In this document: in pieces, positions 26,346 to 35,855 of the stretch | Layout of the letters: the number at the start of each line of letters is the position of its first letter | Position numbering within the stretch: the first letter of the stretch is position 1 | NCBI GenBank assembly: GCA_003483745.1 | Contig: DMYD01000042.1 | Span: 130,936-194,935 of the forward strand | Source of the DNA: Roseburia sp. | GTDB lineage: Bacteria > Bacillota > Clostridia > Lachnospirales > Lachnospiraceae | Length of the DNA stretch: 64,000 nucleotides | Reading direction: 5' to 3' | Made by a program: the position numbers and the translations under genes | Notes under the pieces: generated by a model | Database searches by the model: none | What the model was told of the DNA's origin: nothing | The model's input: only the letters and a program-made list of their open reading frames with translations

Positions 26346-27563
26346 CTATGGAACGAAGTAGAGCAGAGCACGGCCAAAATAGTCTTTATAAGTTGCAGCG
26401 TCTACGGTATCTGTATATATGATACTGACACTGCCGATGGGCGTTCCGTTTAAAGAATAAACCGCCTTTCCGGCAGTGTCTCCTTTTTTTAGAGGGGCGG
26501 TGACAGCTTCCGGCAGTTCAATGTTTTTTACAATGCCGGTAAGATCACTTCCATCGGTTGTCATATACTGAAAAGGTCTCTGATAAGCTACTCCGACAGA
26601 ATCCGTAATTCCTTTTTTTACGGGAAGCTCATTCAGCGTATCTTCGTGATTGTCACAGTAGATCCGGCATTTTCCAAACCCGTAATTTAACAGTGTTGTT
26701 GCATCGGCAGAACGCGATTTAATATCGGGAGCCCCCATGATGACAGCAATCAGCTCCATGTTGTCTTTTTTTGCGGTTGCGGAAATGCAGTACATGGCTG
26801 TACTGGTAAATCCGGTTTTCAGACCGGTGGCATACTGGTAATGCCGGATCAGTTTGTTTGTGTTTGTAAGGCAAAACTCTGAGGAACCTTTTGCGGTAGT
26901 GTGAGTGATGTTTTCCATCCAGATTGTGCAGTAATCATGGATTTTTGGATATTTTGAGATCAATTCACGGGACATCAGTGCAATGTCATTTGCGCTTGTC
27001 ATATGTCCTTCGGCATCTAAACCACAACAGTTGACAAAGGTGGTGTCATTCATTCCAAGCCCTTTCGCACGTTCATTCATCATGCGGACAAATTCTGATT
27101 CAGAGCCTGCAACATGTTCAGCCATGGCAACACAGGCGTCGTTTGCACTGGCGACACTGATACATTTGATCATTGTATCAACGGTCTGTGTTTCACCAGA
27201 CTCTAAAAAAACCTGTGAACCTCCCATGCTGGCTGCATATTCGGAGACGGTCACAGTGTCATCTAAGGAAATTTGCCCGGAGGAAAGAGCGTCAAAAATT
27301 AAAAGCAGCGTCATAATTTTAGTGACACTCGCCGGATGCCTTACTTCGTGGGAATTTTTTTCATAGACGATGGCGCCGGTAGAGGCCTCCATTAAAATGG
27401 CACTCGGTGCGGAAATATTTAAGTCTGCGGCTGGTGCAGTATCCGTCTGGGAAATAAAAGAGAGGGAATCTGTGGCGCCTGGAATGAGACAGGAAGATAC
27501 AGGAAGTATCGCACTTTGCATAAAAAGATTCAGACCAAGCAGAATGGAAAACATAAATTTCAA
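26346..27563 (-). CDS. Secreted D-alanyl-D-alanine carboxypeptidase (PBP5/DacF family)
   Basis: This enzyme removes the terminal D-Ala from peptidoglycan stem peptides. The 405-residue protein starts with a signal peptide (about 1-25). It has the three penicillin-binding motifs Ser79-x-x-Lys82 (PASVTKIMT), Ser139-Ala-Asn141 and Lys249-Thr-Gly251 (GLKTGFTS). The C-terminal beta domain has no clear amphipathic anchor helix. It is divergent from scpA and convergent with cls. A second enzyme of the same family lies 1.6 kb away on the other strand. Confidence 0.93.
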   Translation of the reverse strand: MKFMFSILLGLNLFMQSAILPVSSCLIPGATDSLSFISQTDTAPAADLNISAPSAILMEASTGAIVYEKNSHEVRHPASVTKIMTLLLIFDALSSGQISLDDTVTVSEYAASMGGSQVFLESGETQTVDTMIKCISVASANDACVAMAEHVAGSESEFVRMMNERAKGLGMNDTTFVNCCGLDAEGHMTSANDIALMSRELISKYPKIHDYCTIWMENITHTTAKGSSEFCLTNTNKLIRHYQYATGLKTGFTSTAMYCISATAKKDNMELIAVIMGAPDIKSRSADATTLLNYGFGKCRIYCDNHEDTLNELPVKKGITDSVGVAYQRPFQYMTTDGSDLTGIVKNIELPEAVTAPLKKGDTAGKAVYSLNGTPIGSVSIIYTDTVDAATYKDYFGRALLYFVP

Positions 27564-27634
27564 AAATACGCCCTCCGTAGGGTTTTGTTATAATTTATTT
27601 TAGCGGCAGGGGATGTACATTATGCATAAAAATC

Positions 27635-27663
27635 TTGAATTTTGCTGGAATCCACGGTAAAAT
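27635..27663 (+). promoter_or_regulatory. Promoter of scpA
   Basis: TTGAAT (27635-27640), 17 bp, then TAAAAT (27658-27663), 32 bp before the scpA start. Confidence 0.6.
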
Positions 27664-27695
27664 TAATATTTGTGGAATGAGAGGGTATTACATAG

Positions 27696-28445
27696 ATGGA
27701 ATTGACAGTAAAACTTCATGTGTTTGAGGGACCGTTAGATCTTCTTTTACATCTGTTAGAAAAAAATAAAGTTAATATATATGATATCCCAATTGTGGAG
27801 ATCACGAATCAGTATATGGAATATATTGCCGAGATGCGCAGGCAGGACTTAAATGTTATGAGCGAGTTCCTTGTAATGGCGGCAACATTACTTGATATTA
27901 AATCGAAAATGCTGCTTCCTGCAAAAGAAAGTGAAGATGAGGAAGAGGAAGATCCCAGGGCAGAACTTGTGCAGCAGCTGTTGGAATATAAAATGTATAA
28001 ATGTATGGCATATGAACTTAAGGACCGCCAGATCGATGCAGAAAAGGTGATGTTTAAAGTGCCGACAATCCCACCGGAAGTACTTGCATATGAAGAACCG
28101 GTAAATGTGAATGAACTGATGTCCGGTGTAACGCTTGCAAGACTGAATGATATTTTTCAGGCGATTATAAAGAAACAGGCAGACAAGATTGATCCGGTCC
28201 GCTCAAAGTTTGGAAAAATTGAAAAAGAGGAAGTATCCCTTTCTGATAAAATGGCATATGTGGAAGAATACAGTCTGCATCATGGACATTTTTCTTTCCG
28301 CAATCTTTTAGAAGCACAGTCCGGGAAAATGGAAGTAGTTGTGACATTCCTTGCAATATTAGAACTGATGAAGATGGGAAAAATTGTTGTGTCCCAGGAA
28401 TATACGTTCGATGATATCATCATTGAGTCGAAAATTGCTGCGTAG
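27696..28445 (+). CDS. scpA: Segregation and condensation protein A
   Basis: ScpA is the kleisin that bridges SMC heads in chromosome condensation. The 249-residue protein has the family start VKLHVFEGPLDLLLHLLEKNK, the N-terminal SMC-binding helices, an acidic linker (EDEEEEDPR) and a C-terminal winged-helix (ILELMKMGKIVVSQEYTFDDI). scpB follows 50 bp downstream and the two act together. Confidence 0.96.
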   Translation: MELTVKLHVFEGPLDLLLHLLEKNKVNIYDIPIVEITNQYMEYIAEMRRQDLNVMSEFLVMAATLLDIKSKMLLPAKESEDEEEEDPRAELVQQLLEYKMYKCMAYELKDRQIDAEKVMFKVPTIPPEVLAYEEPVNVNELMSGVTLARLNDIFQAIIKKQADKIDPVRSKFGKIEKEEVSLSDKMAYVEEYSLHHGHFSFRNLLEAQSGKMEVVVTFLAILELMKMGKIVVSQEYTFDDIIIESKIAA

Positions 28446-28495
28446 CGTAAATGTGGGAAGAACTTTATTTTTATATATTGGAATAGAGGAGTCGT

Positions 28496-29065
28496 ATGGA
28501 AGAAAAAAAATATGAGGCAATCGTTGAAGCAATCCTGTTTACAATGGGAGAGTCGGTGGAATTAGAGCGTATAGCAAAAACACTGGAACTTGACACAGAA
28601 CAGACAAAAAAGATTATAGAACATCTGATGCAGCGTTATGAGGATGACAGTGTCGGGGTTAAAATCATGGAACTTGACGGTGCTTACCAGATGTGTACGA
28701 AAGGTGAAATGTACGAATATCTGGTACGAATCGCAAAACAGCCGAAAAAACATGTGCTTACCGATGTTTTATTGGAAACACTTTCAATTATTGCCTACAA
28801 ACAGCCAATTACAAAGGCAGAGATTGAAAAAATCAGGGGTGTTTCCTGTGACCATGCGGTAAATAAACTGGTGGAGTATAATCTTGTGTGTGAACTGGGA
28901 AGGCTTGATGCGCCTGGCCGCCCATTGCTTTTTGGCACGACGGAAGAGTTCTTAAGAAGTTTTGGTGTACACTCCATTGATGAACTTCCTGTGTTGAGTC
29001 CGGTTCAGGTAGAGGAATTTAAACAGGAGGCAGAAGCAGAAATGCATATGAAACTGGATGTCTGA
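28496..29065 (+). CDS. scpB: Segregation and condensation protein B
   Basis: The 189-residue ScpB forms a dimer of tandem winged helices that binds ScpA in the SMC complex. Family markers are EAILFTMGESVELERIAKTL at the start and the central LETLSIIAYKQPITKAEIEK-IRGVSCDHAV region. AGAGGAG precedes the ATG. The final codons form the left arm of a terminator. Confidence 0.96.
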   Translation: MEEKKYEAIVEAILFTMGESVELERIAKTLELDTEQTKKIIEHLMQRYEDDSVGVKIMELDGAYQMCTKGEMYEYLVRIAKQPKKHVLTDVLLETLSIIAYKQPITKAEIEKIRGVSCDHAVNKLVEYNLVCELGRLDAPGRPLLFGTTEEFLRSFGVHSIDELPVLSPVQVEEFKQEAEAEMHMKLDV

Positions 29066-29087
29066 TTCAGTTTCATATGCATTTTTT
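29042..29087 (+). terminator. Terminator overlapping the scpB stop codon
   Basis: GCATATGAAACTG (29044-29056) and CAGTTTCATATGC (29068-29080) form a perfect 13-bp stem followed by AT and six T. The left arm encodes the last residues of ScpB. A second perfect 10-bp inverted repeat (29086-29095 with 29106-29115) follows directly. Confidence 0.85.
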
Positions 29088-29157
29088 GCGTGTAACATGT
29101 ATTTTTTACACGCAATGTACATAAGGATTGATGAAATGCTTTATTGGAGTTTCATAT

Positions 29158-30402
29158 ATGTGGAAAAGACTGCTGGCTTGGATTCTTGTCACGGCAATTT
29201 TATCGGGAAATAGTATGCAGAATGTGGAAGCTTACTGTGAAAGACAGAATGTTTGGATGAAAGAAGCGGAAAGTGAACTGGATCAAAATGCATTATATGC
29301 AAAATCAGCAGTGCTCATGGATGCAGATTCCGGACGGATTCTGTATGAAAAAAACGGGCATCAGGCGATGGCAAATGCAAGCACAACAAAAATACTGACC
29401 TGTATCATTGCATTGGAAAACTGTGATTTAGACAGCGAAGTTTCTGTAAGCGCACTTGCTGCGTCACAGCCGAAAGTCCATCTTGGAATGCGCGAGGGGC
29501 AGCGCTTTTATCTGAAAGATCTGTTGTATGGGCTGATGTTAGAATCTTATAATGACTGTGCTGTGGCAATCGCAGAACACATTGCAGGATCAACAGGTGA
29601 TTTTGCGGAACTTATGAACGATAAGGCAAAAGAGATTGGCTGTCAGGACAGCTATTTTATCACACCAAACGGACTGGATGCCAAAAATGAAAAGGGGTTT
29701 CATCATACGACCGCGGCAGATCTTTCTTTGATTATGCGCTACTGTATCAAAACGTCAGAAATGGCAGAACAGTTTCTTGCAATTACACGGGAAGGACAGC
29801 ATCAGTTTTGCGATATAGATGGAAAAAACAGTTATACATGCTGTAATCATAATGCATTTTTGCAAATGATGGATGGAGCGTTATCTGGCAAGACCGGGTT
29901 TACCGGAAATGCGGGATATTGTTATGTCGGGGCACTAACGCGCGATGACAGGACTTTTATTGTTGCACTGCTTGCCTGTGGGTGGCCGAATAATAAAACA
30001 TATAAGTGGGCCGACACGAAGAAACTTATGCGGTATGGAATTACGCAGTTTAAAAAAATAAAACTGGATGAAATCATACTGGATGAAAAAGAAAATGCCC
30101 CGGTGCGGGTAATCGGCGGACAGAGTGGGAAAATCGGTGGAAAAATATCGACAGAGCTGGAAATTGCCCCGATAGAAGGACAGACGGAACTTCTGATCGG
30201 AAATGAGCAGGAAGTACAGGTAAAGTATGAATTGTCCGCAAAACTTTATGCGCCGGTTACAGAAGGGGATTTTGCCGGTGAGATTACGTATCTGCTGGGA
30301 GACGAGGTGCTGGCAAAACGTGTGGTAACGGTTAAGAATACGGTAAAAAAAATCGATTTTTGCTGGTGCATAAAAAAAACAGCGGAATTATTTCCGCTAT
30401 AA
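29158..30402 (+). CDS. D-alanyl-D-alanine carboxypeptidase, second paralogue
   Basis: The 414-residue secreted penicillin-binding protein has a signal peptide at residues 1-25 (MWKRLLAWILVTAIL) and the motifs Ser75-x-x-Lys78 (NASTTKIL), Ser130-Tyr-Asn132 and Lys245-Thr-Gly247. The SYN form and the longer C-terminal domain distinguish it from the paralogue at 26346, which has SAN. ATG 29158 is chosen because it opens the signal peptide; a start ten codons upstream is possible. A small hairpin (30381-30398) overlaps its end. Confidence 0.92.
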   Translation: MWKRLLAWILVTAILSGNSMQNVEAYCERQNVWMKEAESELDQNALYAKSAVLMDADSGRILYEKNGHQAMANASTTKILTCIIALENCDLDSEVSVSALAASQPKVHLGMREGQRFYLKDLLYGLMLESYNDCAVAIAEHIAGSTGDFAELMNDKAKEIGCQDSYFITPNGLDAKNEKGFHHTTAADLSLIMRYCIKTSEMAEQFLAITREGQHQFCDIDGKNSYTCCNHNAFLQMMDGALSGKTGFTGNAGYCYVGALTRDDRTFIVALLACGWPNNKTYKWADTKKLMRYGITQFKKIKLDEIILDEKENAPVRVIGGQSGKIGGKISTELEIAPIEGQTELLIGNEQEVQVKYELSAKLYAPVTEGDFAGEITYLLGDEVLAKRVVTVKNTVKKIDFCWCIKKTAELFPL

Positions 30403-30456
30403 ATTACCAAAACATTTTGTATATAAAAAAAAACTGTCAAAAAATTAACAATTCTC

Positions 30457-30485
30457 TTGAAAATTTGTCGCTGACCATCTATAAT
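30457..30485 (+). promoter_or_regulatory. Promoter of the sodium-pump decarboxylase operon
   Basis: TTGAAA (30457-30462), exactly 17 bp, then TATAAT (30480-30485). The five genes downstream have gaps of 12-66 bp and no internal terminator. Confidence 0.75.
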
Positions 30486-30579
30486 TTATCCTAGCGGAAT
30501 TTGTTATATTTTTACATTATTCACTATGTACCATATCAAAAGATGTGGTAACAAACTTTATAGATGGAGGGCAAAAAGG

Positions 30580-32013
30580 ATGAATAGTAGTAATGATAGC
30601 TTGGCAATGCAGCGTATTACCAAGTTAGTCGATGAGAACAGTTTCATGGAAATCGGTTCTCTCGTAACCGCAAGAAATACAGACTTTAATCTTGCAGACA
30701 CAGATACACCGTCCGATGGTGTAATTACCGGACATGGTCTGGTAGATGGCAATCTGGTATTTGTATACAGCCAGAATGCAGCCGTATTAAACGGTACGAT
30801 CGGAGAGATGCATGCAAAGAAAATTGCAGCCGTATATGATATGGCGATGAAAATGGGAGCACCGGTGATCGGTTTTATCGATTGTGCCGGAATGCGTTTA
30901 CAGGAATCTGTCGATGCGTTAAACGGATTTGGTGAGATCTACGCAAAGGAGGTTGCAGCATCCGGCGTTGTTCCACAGATTTCCGCTATTTTCGGAAGCT
31001 GTGGCGGTGGACTTGCAGTAGTACCTGCTTTATCTGATTTCGCATTTATGGAGAGCAAAGGAAAAATGTTTATTAATTCCCCGAATGCGATCGAGGGTAA
31101 CCGCATTGAGAAATGTGATACTTCTTCCGCAGAGTTCCAGAGCGAGAAAAACGGTTGTATCGATGCAGTTGGAACAGAGGATGAGATTATTGCAGAGATC
31201 CGTGAGCTGGTAAGCATCCTTCCTTTAAATAATGAAGGCGATGTATACACATCTGAGTGTGAGGATGATTTGAACCGTGCATGTGAGAACATGGCAGCCA
31301 TGAAGGGAGATCCAAGATATTTACTCAGTGAGATCTCAGATGGACATGTTTTCGTTGAGACGAAAAAGAATTATGCAAAAGATATGGTAACCGGATTCAT
31401 TCAGTTAAACGGAATGACAGTTGGTGCTGTTGCAAACTGCTCAGAAGTTTATGATGAAGAAGGTAAAAAGGCTGAGGAGTTCTCCGGAGCTTTGACAGCA
31501 AGAGGATGCAACAAGGCAGCAGAGTTTGTGAACTTCTGTGACGCATTTGAAATTCCGGTATTATCCTTAACCAATGTAAAAGGATATGCAGCTACTGTCT
31601 GTGCAGAGAAAGGACTTGCAAAAGCACTTGCACGCATGACAATGGCATTTGCTGATGCAACCTGCCCGAAAGTAAACCTGATCACTGGAAATGCGATCGG
31701 AAGCGCTTATGTGACAATGAACTCCAAAGCAATCGGAGCAGACTTTACATATGCATGGGAAGATGCAAAGATCGGTATGATGGATGGCGAACTTGCAGCT
31801 AAGATCATGTACGCAGATGCATCTGCAGATGAACTTGCAGCAAAAGCAAAAGAATATGATGCATTACAGTCTAGTGTTATGACTGCAGCAAGACGCGGTT
31901 ATGTAGATCTTATTATAGATCCGGCAGACACCAGAAAATACCTTGTAGATGCATTTGAATTATTATATACAAAATGTGCAGGTGTACCGGACAAAAAACA
32001 TGGAACAAAATAG
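30580..32013 (+). CDS. 12S-type carboxyltransferase subunit (methylmalonyl-CoA decarboxylase alpha / acyl-CoA carboxylase family)
   Basis: The 477-residue protein has the double crotonase-fold carboxyltransferase layout of 12S/MmdA/GcdA/PccB proteins. The N-half has FIDCAGMRLQESVDALNGFG and FGSCGGGLAVVPALSDF. The C-half has LTNVKGYAATVCAEKGLAKA and the GNAIGSAYVTMNSKAIGADF oxyanion region. These subunits move carboxyl groups between acyl-CoA and biotin. The family is usually 500-520 residues, so this is slightly short. ATG 30580 with AAAAGG is chosen over an upstream in-frame ATG. It is first in an operon with a gamma-like subunit, a biotin carrier, a beta subunit and a 5S carboxyltransferase. 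The acyl-CoA substrate cannot be read from sequence. Confidence 0.88.
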   Translation: MNSSNDSLAMQRITKLVDENSFMEIGSLVTARNTDFNLADTDTPSDGVITGHGLVDGNLVFVYSQNAAVLNGTIGEMHAKKIAAVYDMAMKMGAPVIGFIDCAGMRLQESVDALNGFGEIYAKEVAASGVVPQISAIFGSCGGGLAVVPALSDFAFMESKGKMFINSPNAIEGNRIEKCDTSSAEFQSEKNGCIDAVGTEDEIIAEIRELVSILPLNNEGDVYTSECEDDLNRACENMAAMKGDPRYLLSEISDGHVFVETKKNYAKDMVTGFIQLNGMTVGAVANCSEVYDEEGKKAEEFSGALTARGCNKAAEFVNFCDAFEIPVLSLTNVKGYAATVCAEKGLAKALARMTMAFADATCPKVNLITGNAIGSAYVTMNSKAIGADFTYAWEDAKIGMMDGELAAKIMYADASADELAAKAKEYDALQSSVMTAARRGYVDLIIDPADTRKYLVDAFELLYTKCAGVPDKKHGTK

Positions 32014-32025
32014 AAAGGTGAAGTT

Positions 32026-32766
32026 ATGAAGAAAAAATTATCTCTTATGCTTTGTCTTTGCTTTATGGTTCTGGCAATGACAGCATGTGGAACGGATCCT
32101 GAGAGCGTTGATTATTTTGGTATGAGTTATTCTGACATTCAGAATAATCTGGAACAGACAGTATCTGCGCTTGTTTCATTCACAGATGAAGATATTCAGA
32201 GTGGCGCAGAATATTATGATTCACAGGGAATGGACGCATTTGCTCATTTACTGACATCCTGGGGTGAAACGGTTTCTGATTTAGGCTCATATCAGGGACT
32301 TGGAGATCTTACTGTGACAAAAGCACAGAAAACTGTGACGGCAGATCAGGTTTTACATTTTTCAGACAGAGATGTAGTTGTTTCTTATGTATATGAATAC
32401 AATTATGAGACAGAAGCACCGGAACTTACGGATGCAAGTGCTGATCTTGTATATTCACTTGGCGAAAAGATGGAAAAAGCCGGTATGAATACACTGATGG
32501 GAATGGGAACTGTATTCGTTGTCCTGATTCTGATCAGTCTGATCATCAGCTGCTTTAAAGTGATTCCGTATTTACAGAATAAAAAAGCAAATGCGAATGC
32601 AAAGAAAGATGAGGCAGATCCTGTTGTAGAGCAGATTGAGCAGCGTGAAGAAACAGCACAGCTTACCGATGATTTAGAACTGGTAGCAGTCATTTCCGCA
32701 GCAATCGCAGCAGCAGAAGGAACCTCAGCAGATGGATTTGTAGTACGCTCTATCCACAGAAGATAG
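32026..32766 (+). CDS. OadG-family (gamma/delta) subunit with lipoprotein-like signal
   Basis: The 246-residue protein begins with a signal sequence ending in an AMTAC lipobox-like site (Cys21). It then has a soluble extracellular domain of about 140 residues, one membrane segment (about 163-186: MGTVFVVLILISLIISCF) and a charged cytosolic tail. The membrane part and tail (AAIAAAEG) match OadG/MmdD subunits, which assemble the Na+-pump decarboxylase and bind the 5S or alpha subunit. The large N-terminal extracellular domain is absent from classical OadG (about 80 residues) and seems specific to Lachnospiraceae-like versions. The gene lies 12 bp after the 12S gene. Confidence 0.8.
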   Translation: MKKKLSLMLCLCFMVLAMTACGTDPESVDYFGMSYSDIQNNLEQTVSALVSFTDEDIQSGAEYYDSQGMDAFAHLLTSWGETVSDLGSYQGLGDLTVTKAQKTVTADQVLHFSDRDVVVSYVYEYNYETEAPELTDASADLVYSLGEKMEKAGMNTLMGMGTVFVVLILISLIISCFKVIPYLQNKKANANAKKDEADPVVEQIEQREETAQLTDDLELVAVISAAIAAAEGTSADGFVVRSIHRR

Positions 32767-32832
32767 ACGAAGTGGGTAAATTATAATAAATAGTATATCG
32801 CAAAAAAGAAATGATCACAGGAGGATGATTCA

Positions 32833-33204
32833 ATGAAAAGCTATACAATTACCGTAAATGGAAATGTTTATGATGTTACTGTAGAAGAAAATGGTGCAGT
32901 AAGCGCACCGGCAGCAGCTCCGAGACGTGCGGCAGCTCCGGCTCCGGCAGCAGCTCCAAAGGCAGCAGCTCCGGCAGGTGGTGCAGGCAATGTTAAGATT
33001 GAAGCAGGCGCAGCAGGAAAAGTATTTAAGATCGAGTCTTCCATAGGCGCATCTGTAAAGAAAGGTGACACAATCTTAGTTCTTGAAATCATGAAAATGG
33101 AGACACCGGTTGTTGCTACCGAAGATGGTACTGTAGCAAGCATCAACGTAAGCGTTGGTGATATGGTAGAAGCAGGTGCATTACTGGCAACTTTAAACAA
33201 CTAA
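32833..33204 (+). CDS. Biotin carrier protein (biotinyl/lipoyl domain)
   Basis: The 123-residue protein has a short N-terminal strand region, an Ala/Pro-rich flexible linker (residues 24-50) and a biotinyl domain whose Lys88 in EIMKMET is the biotinylation site. It corresponds to the gamma/1.3S subunit that carries CO2 from the carboxyltransferases to the membrane beta subunit. The IMKM form instead of AMKM is common in decarboxylase carriers. AGGAGG precedes the ATG. Confidence 0.93.
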   Translation: MKSYTITVNGNVYDVTVEENGAVSAPAAAPRRAAAPAPAAAPKAAAPAGGAGNVKIEAGAAGKVFKIESSIGASVKKGDTILVLEIMKMETPVVATEDGTVASINVSVGDMVEAGALLATLNN

Positions 33205-33220
33205 TTTTAGGAGGATAACA

Positions 33221-34369
33221 ATGAGTTATTTTACTGAGACAATGGGCAACCTCCTTCATCAGACTGCCTTTTTCAACCTGACATGGGGAAATTTCGTAAT
33301 GATCTTAGTTGCATGTATTTTCCTGTATCTGGCTATTGCAAAAGGGTTTGAACCGTTGTTACTCGTTCCGATCGCATTTGGTATGCTTCTGGTAAATATT
33401 TATCCGGATATCTTTGCAACTCCGGAACAGATGAGTAACGGTGTCGGTGGTTTATTCCATTATTTTTATACTTTAGATGAATGGTCAATCCTGCCATCCC
33501 TTATTTTCCTTGGCGTTGGTGCGATGACCGATTTTGGACCTCTGATCGCAAACCCGATCAGCTTCCTTTTAGGAGCAGCAGCACAGTTTGGTATTTTCGG
33601 CGCATATTTCCTTGCAATCCTGATGGGATTCAATGATAAAGCAGCAGCAGCCGTTTCTATCATCGGTGGTGCAGATGGTCCTACTTCCATTTTCCTTGCA
33701 GGAAAACTTGGACAGTCCGGTCTTATGGGTCCGATCGCTGTGGCAGCATACTCTTATATGGCATTGGTGCCGATCATTCAGCCACCAATCATGAAGTTAT
33801 TTACAACGAAAAAGGAACGTGCCATTAAGATGCAGAATTTACGTCCGGTATCCAAACTTGAGAAAATCTTATTCCCAATCGTGGTAACCGTTGTCGTATG
33901 TCTGATCCTTCCGACTACAGCTCCACTTGTTGGTATGTTAATGCTCGGTAACCTGTTCCGTGAGTGTGGTGTGGTTCGTCAGTTATCTGAGACAGCATCT
34001 AACGCATTAATGTACATCGTTGTTATTTTACTTGGTACATCTGTTGGTGCATCAACAAGTGCTGAGGCATTCTTAAATGCAACAACCTTAAAGATCGTTG
34101 CACTTGGACTCATCGCATTTATGTTTGGTACAGCAGCCGGAGTATTGTTCGGTAAATTACTCTGCTTCATTACAAAAGGCAAGATCAATCCTCTTATCGG
34201 TTCTGCCGGTGTATCTGCAGTTCCTATGGCTGCACGTGTATCACAGAAGGTTGGTGCAGAGGAAGATCCTACGAACTTTTTACTTATGCATGCAATGGGA
34301 CCAAACGTTGCCGGCGTTATCGGTACAGCAGTAGCAGCTGGTGTATTTATGGCAATTTTTGGAATTTAA
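33221..34369 (+). CDS. oadB: Sodium ion-translocating decarboxylase, beta subunit
   Basis: The 382-residue polytopic membrane protein belongs to the OadB/MmdB/GcdB family. It decarboxylates carboxybiotin and pumps Na+ out of the cell. The conserved Na+-site segment AAAVSIIGGADGPTSIFLAG (about 143-162) is present, including the Asp essential in the family. About nine to eleven hydrophobic segments are visible. AGGAGG is 7 bp before the ATG. It is the catalytic membrane core of the operon. Confidence 0.95.
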   Translation: MSYFTETMGNLLHQTAFFNLTWGNFVMILVACIFLYLAIAKGFEPLLLVPIAFGMLLVNIYPDIFATPEQMSNGVGGLFHYFYTLDEWSILPSLIFLGVGAMTDFGPLIANPISFLLGAAAQFGIFGAYFLAILMGFNDKAAAAVSIIGGADGPTSIFLAGKLGQSGLMGPIAVAAYSYMALVPIIQPPIMKLFTTKKERAIKMQNLRPVSKLEKILFPIVVTVVVCLILPTTAPLVGMLMLGNLFRECGVVRQLSETASNALMYIVVILLGTSVGASTSAEAFLNATTLKIVALGLIAFMFGTAAGVLFGKLLCFITKGKINPLIGSAGVSAVPMAARVSQKVGAEEDPTNFLLMHAMGPNVAGVIGTAVAAGVFMAIFGI

Positions 34370-34414
34370 TCACACAGCAGAACAAAAGCAGGTTCGCTGT
34401 ATAAGGAGGAAAAA

Positions 34415-35833
34415 ATGGCTGAAGTTGTTAAAAAACCTTTAAAAATAACAGAGACAGTATTGCGTGATGCGCATCAGTCTCTGATTGCAACAAGAATGAC
34501 AACAGAGCAGATGCTTCCAATCGTAGACAAGATGGACAAGGTTGGATACTATGCTGTTGAGTGCTGGGGAGGCGCTACTTTCGATGCATCCCTTCGTTTC
34601 TTAAAAGAAGATCCATGGGATCGTCTCCGTAAATTAAGAGACGGATTCAAAAATACAAAATTACAGATGTTATTCCGTGGACAGAATATCTTAGGATATC
34701 GTCCATATGCTGATGACGTGGTAGAGTACTTCGTACAGAAATCTATCGCAAACGGTATTGATATCATCCGTATTTTTGACTGTCTGAACGATCTTCGTAA
34801 CCTTCAGACAGCAGTAAGCGCATGTAACAAAGAAAAAGGACATGCACAGGTTGCTTTATCTTACACACTCGGTGATGCTTATACTTTAGATTACTGGACA
34901 GATATGGCAAAAAGAGTAGAGGATATGGGCGCTGATTCTGTATGTATCAAAGATATGGCAGGACTTTTAGTTCCACAGAAAGCGGACGAGTTAGTACGTG
35001 CGATCAAAGAAGTAATCGATATCCCGTTAGAGTTACATACACACTATACATCAGGTGTTGCTTCCATGACATATTTGAAAGCAGTAGAGGCAGGATGTGA
35101 TATCATCGATACTGCAATGTCTCCGTTCGCACTTGGAACATCCCAGCCGGCTACAGAAGTTATGGTAGAGGCATTCAAGGGAACAGAGTTTGATACCGGT
35201 TTAGACCAGAACAAACTTGCTGAGATCGCTGATTACTTCCGCCCGATGAGAGAGGAAGCATTAGAGAGCGGTCTGATGAACCCGAAGGTATTAGGTGTAA
35301 ATATCAAGACTTTATTATACCAGGTACCAGGTGGTATGTTATCCAACCTGATCTCACAGTTAAAAGAGCAGGGCAAAGAGGACAAATACGAGGAAGTACT
35401 TGCAGAAGTACCACGTGTTCGTAAAGACCTTGGTGAGCCACCGCTTGTTACACCTTCCTCACAGATTGTTGGTACACAGGCTGTATTCAACGTACTGATG
35501 GGCGAGCGTTACAAAGTAGCTACCAAAGAGACCAAAGATGTTCTTCTTGGAAAATACGGTCAGACTGTAAAACCTTTCAATCCGGAAGTTGTTGATAAGG
35601 TATTAGGCGATGAGAAGAAGAATGCAATCACATGCCGTCCGGCAGATCTGTTAGAGCCAGAACTTGACAAGATCGAAGCTGAGATGAAACAGTGGAAACA
35701 GCAGGATGAGGATGTATTATCCTACGCACTGTTCCCACAGGTTGCAACTGAGTTCTTCAAATATCGTGAGGCACAGCAGAAAAAAGTAGATGCAACAATT
35801 GCAGATACAAAGAATGGTGCATATCCGGTATAA
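34415..35833 (+). CDS. oadA: 5S-type carboxyltransferase (oxaloacetate decarboxylase alpha, no biotin domain)
   Basis: The 472-residue TIM-barrel carboxyltransferase begins ITETVLRDAHQSLIATRMTT, the hallmark of OadA, pyruvate carboxylase and transcarboxylase 5S. It includes the metal-site HTHYTSG near residue 208 and the PYC_OADA C-terminal region. OadA proteins of about 590 residues end in a biotin domain; here the chain stops before it, which fits the separate biotin carrier two genes upstream. Oxaloacetate and pyruvate are the expected substrate and product. It is the last gene before a strong terminator. Confidence 0.93.
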   Translation: MAEVVKKPLKITETVLRDAHQSLIATRMTTEQMLPIVDKMDKVGYYAVECWGGATFDASLRFLKEDPWDRLRKLRDGFKNTKLQMLFRGQNILGYRPYADDVVEYFVQKSIANGIDIIRIFDCLNDLRNLQTAVSACNKEKGHAQVALSYTLGDAYTLDYWTDMAKRVEDMGADSVCIKDMAGLLVPQKADELVRAIKEVIDIPLELHTHYTSGVASMTYLKAVEAGCDIIDTAMSPFALGTSQPATEVMVEAFKGTEFDTGLDQNKLAEIADYFRPMREEALESGLMNPKVLGVNIKTLLYQVPGGMLSNLISQLKEQGKEDKYEEVLAEVPRVRKDLGEPPLVTPSSQIVGTQAVFNVLMGERYKVATKETKDVLLGKYGQTVKPFNPEVVDKVLGDEKKNAITCRPADLLEPELDKIEAEMKQWKQQDEDVLSYALFPQVATEFFKYREAQQKKVDATIADTKNGAYPV

Positions 35834-35855
35834 TCGGAAATATTGTTGACAGAAG

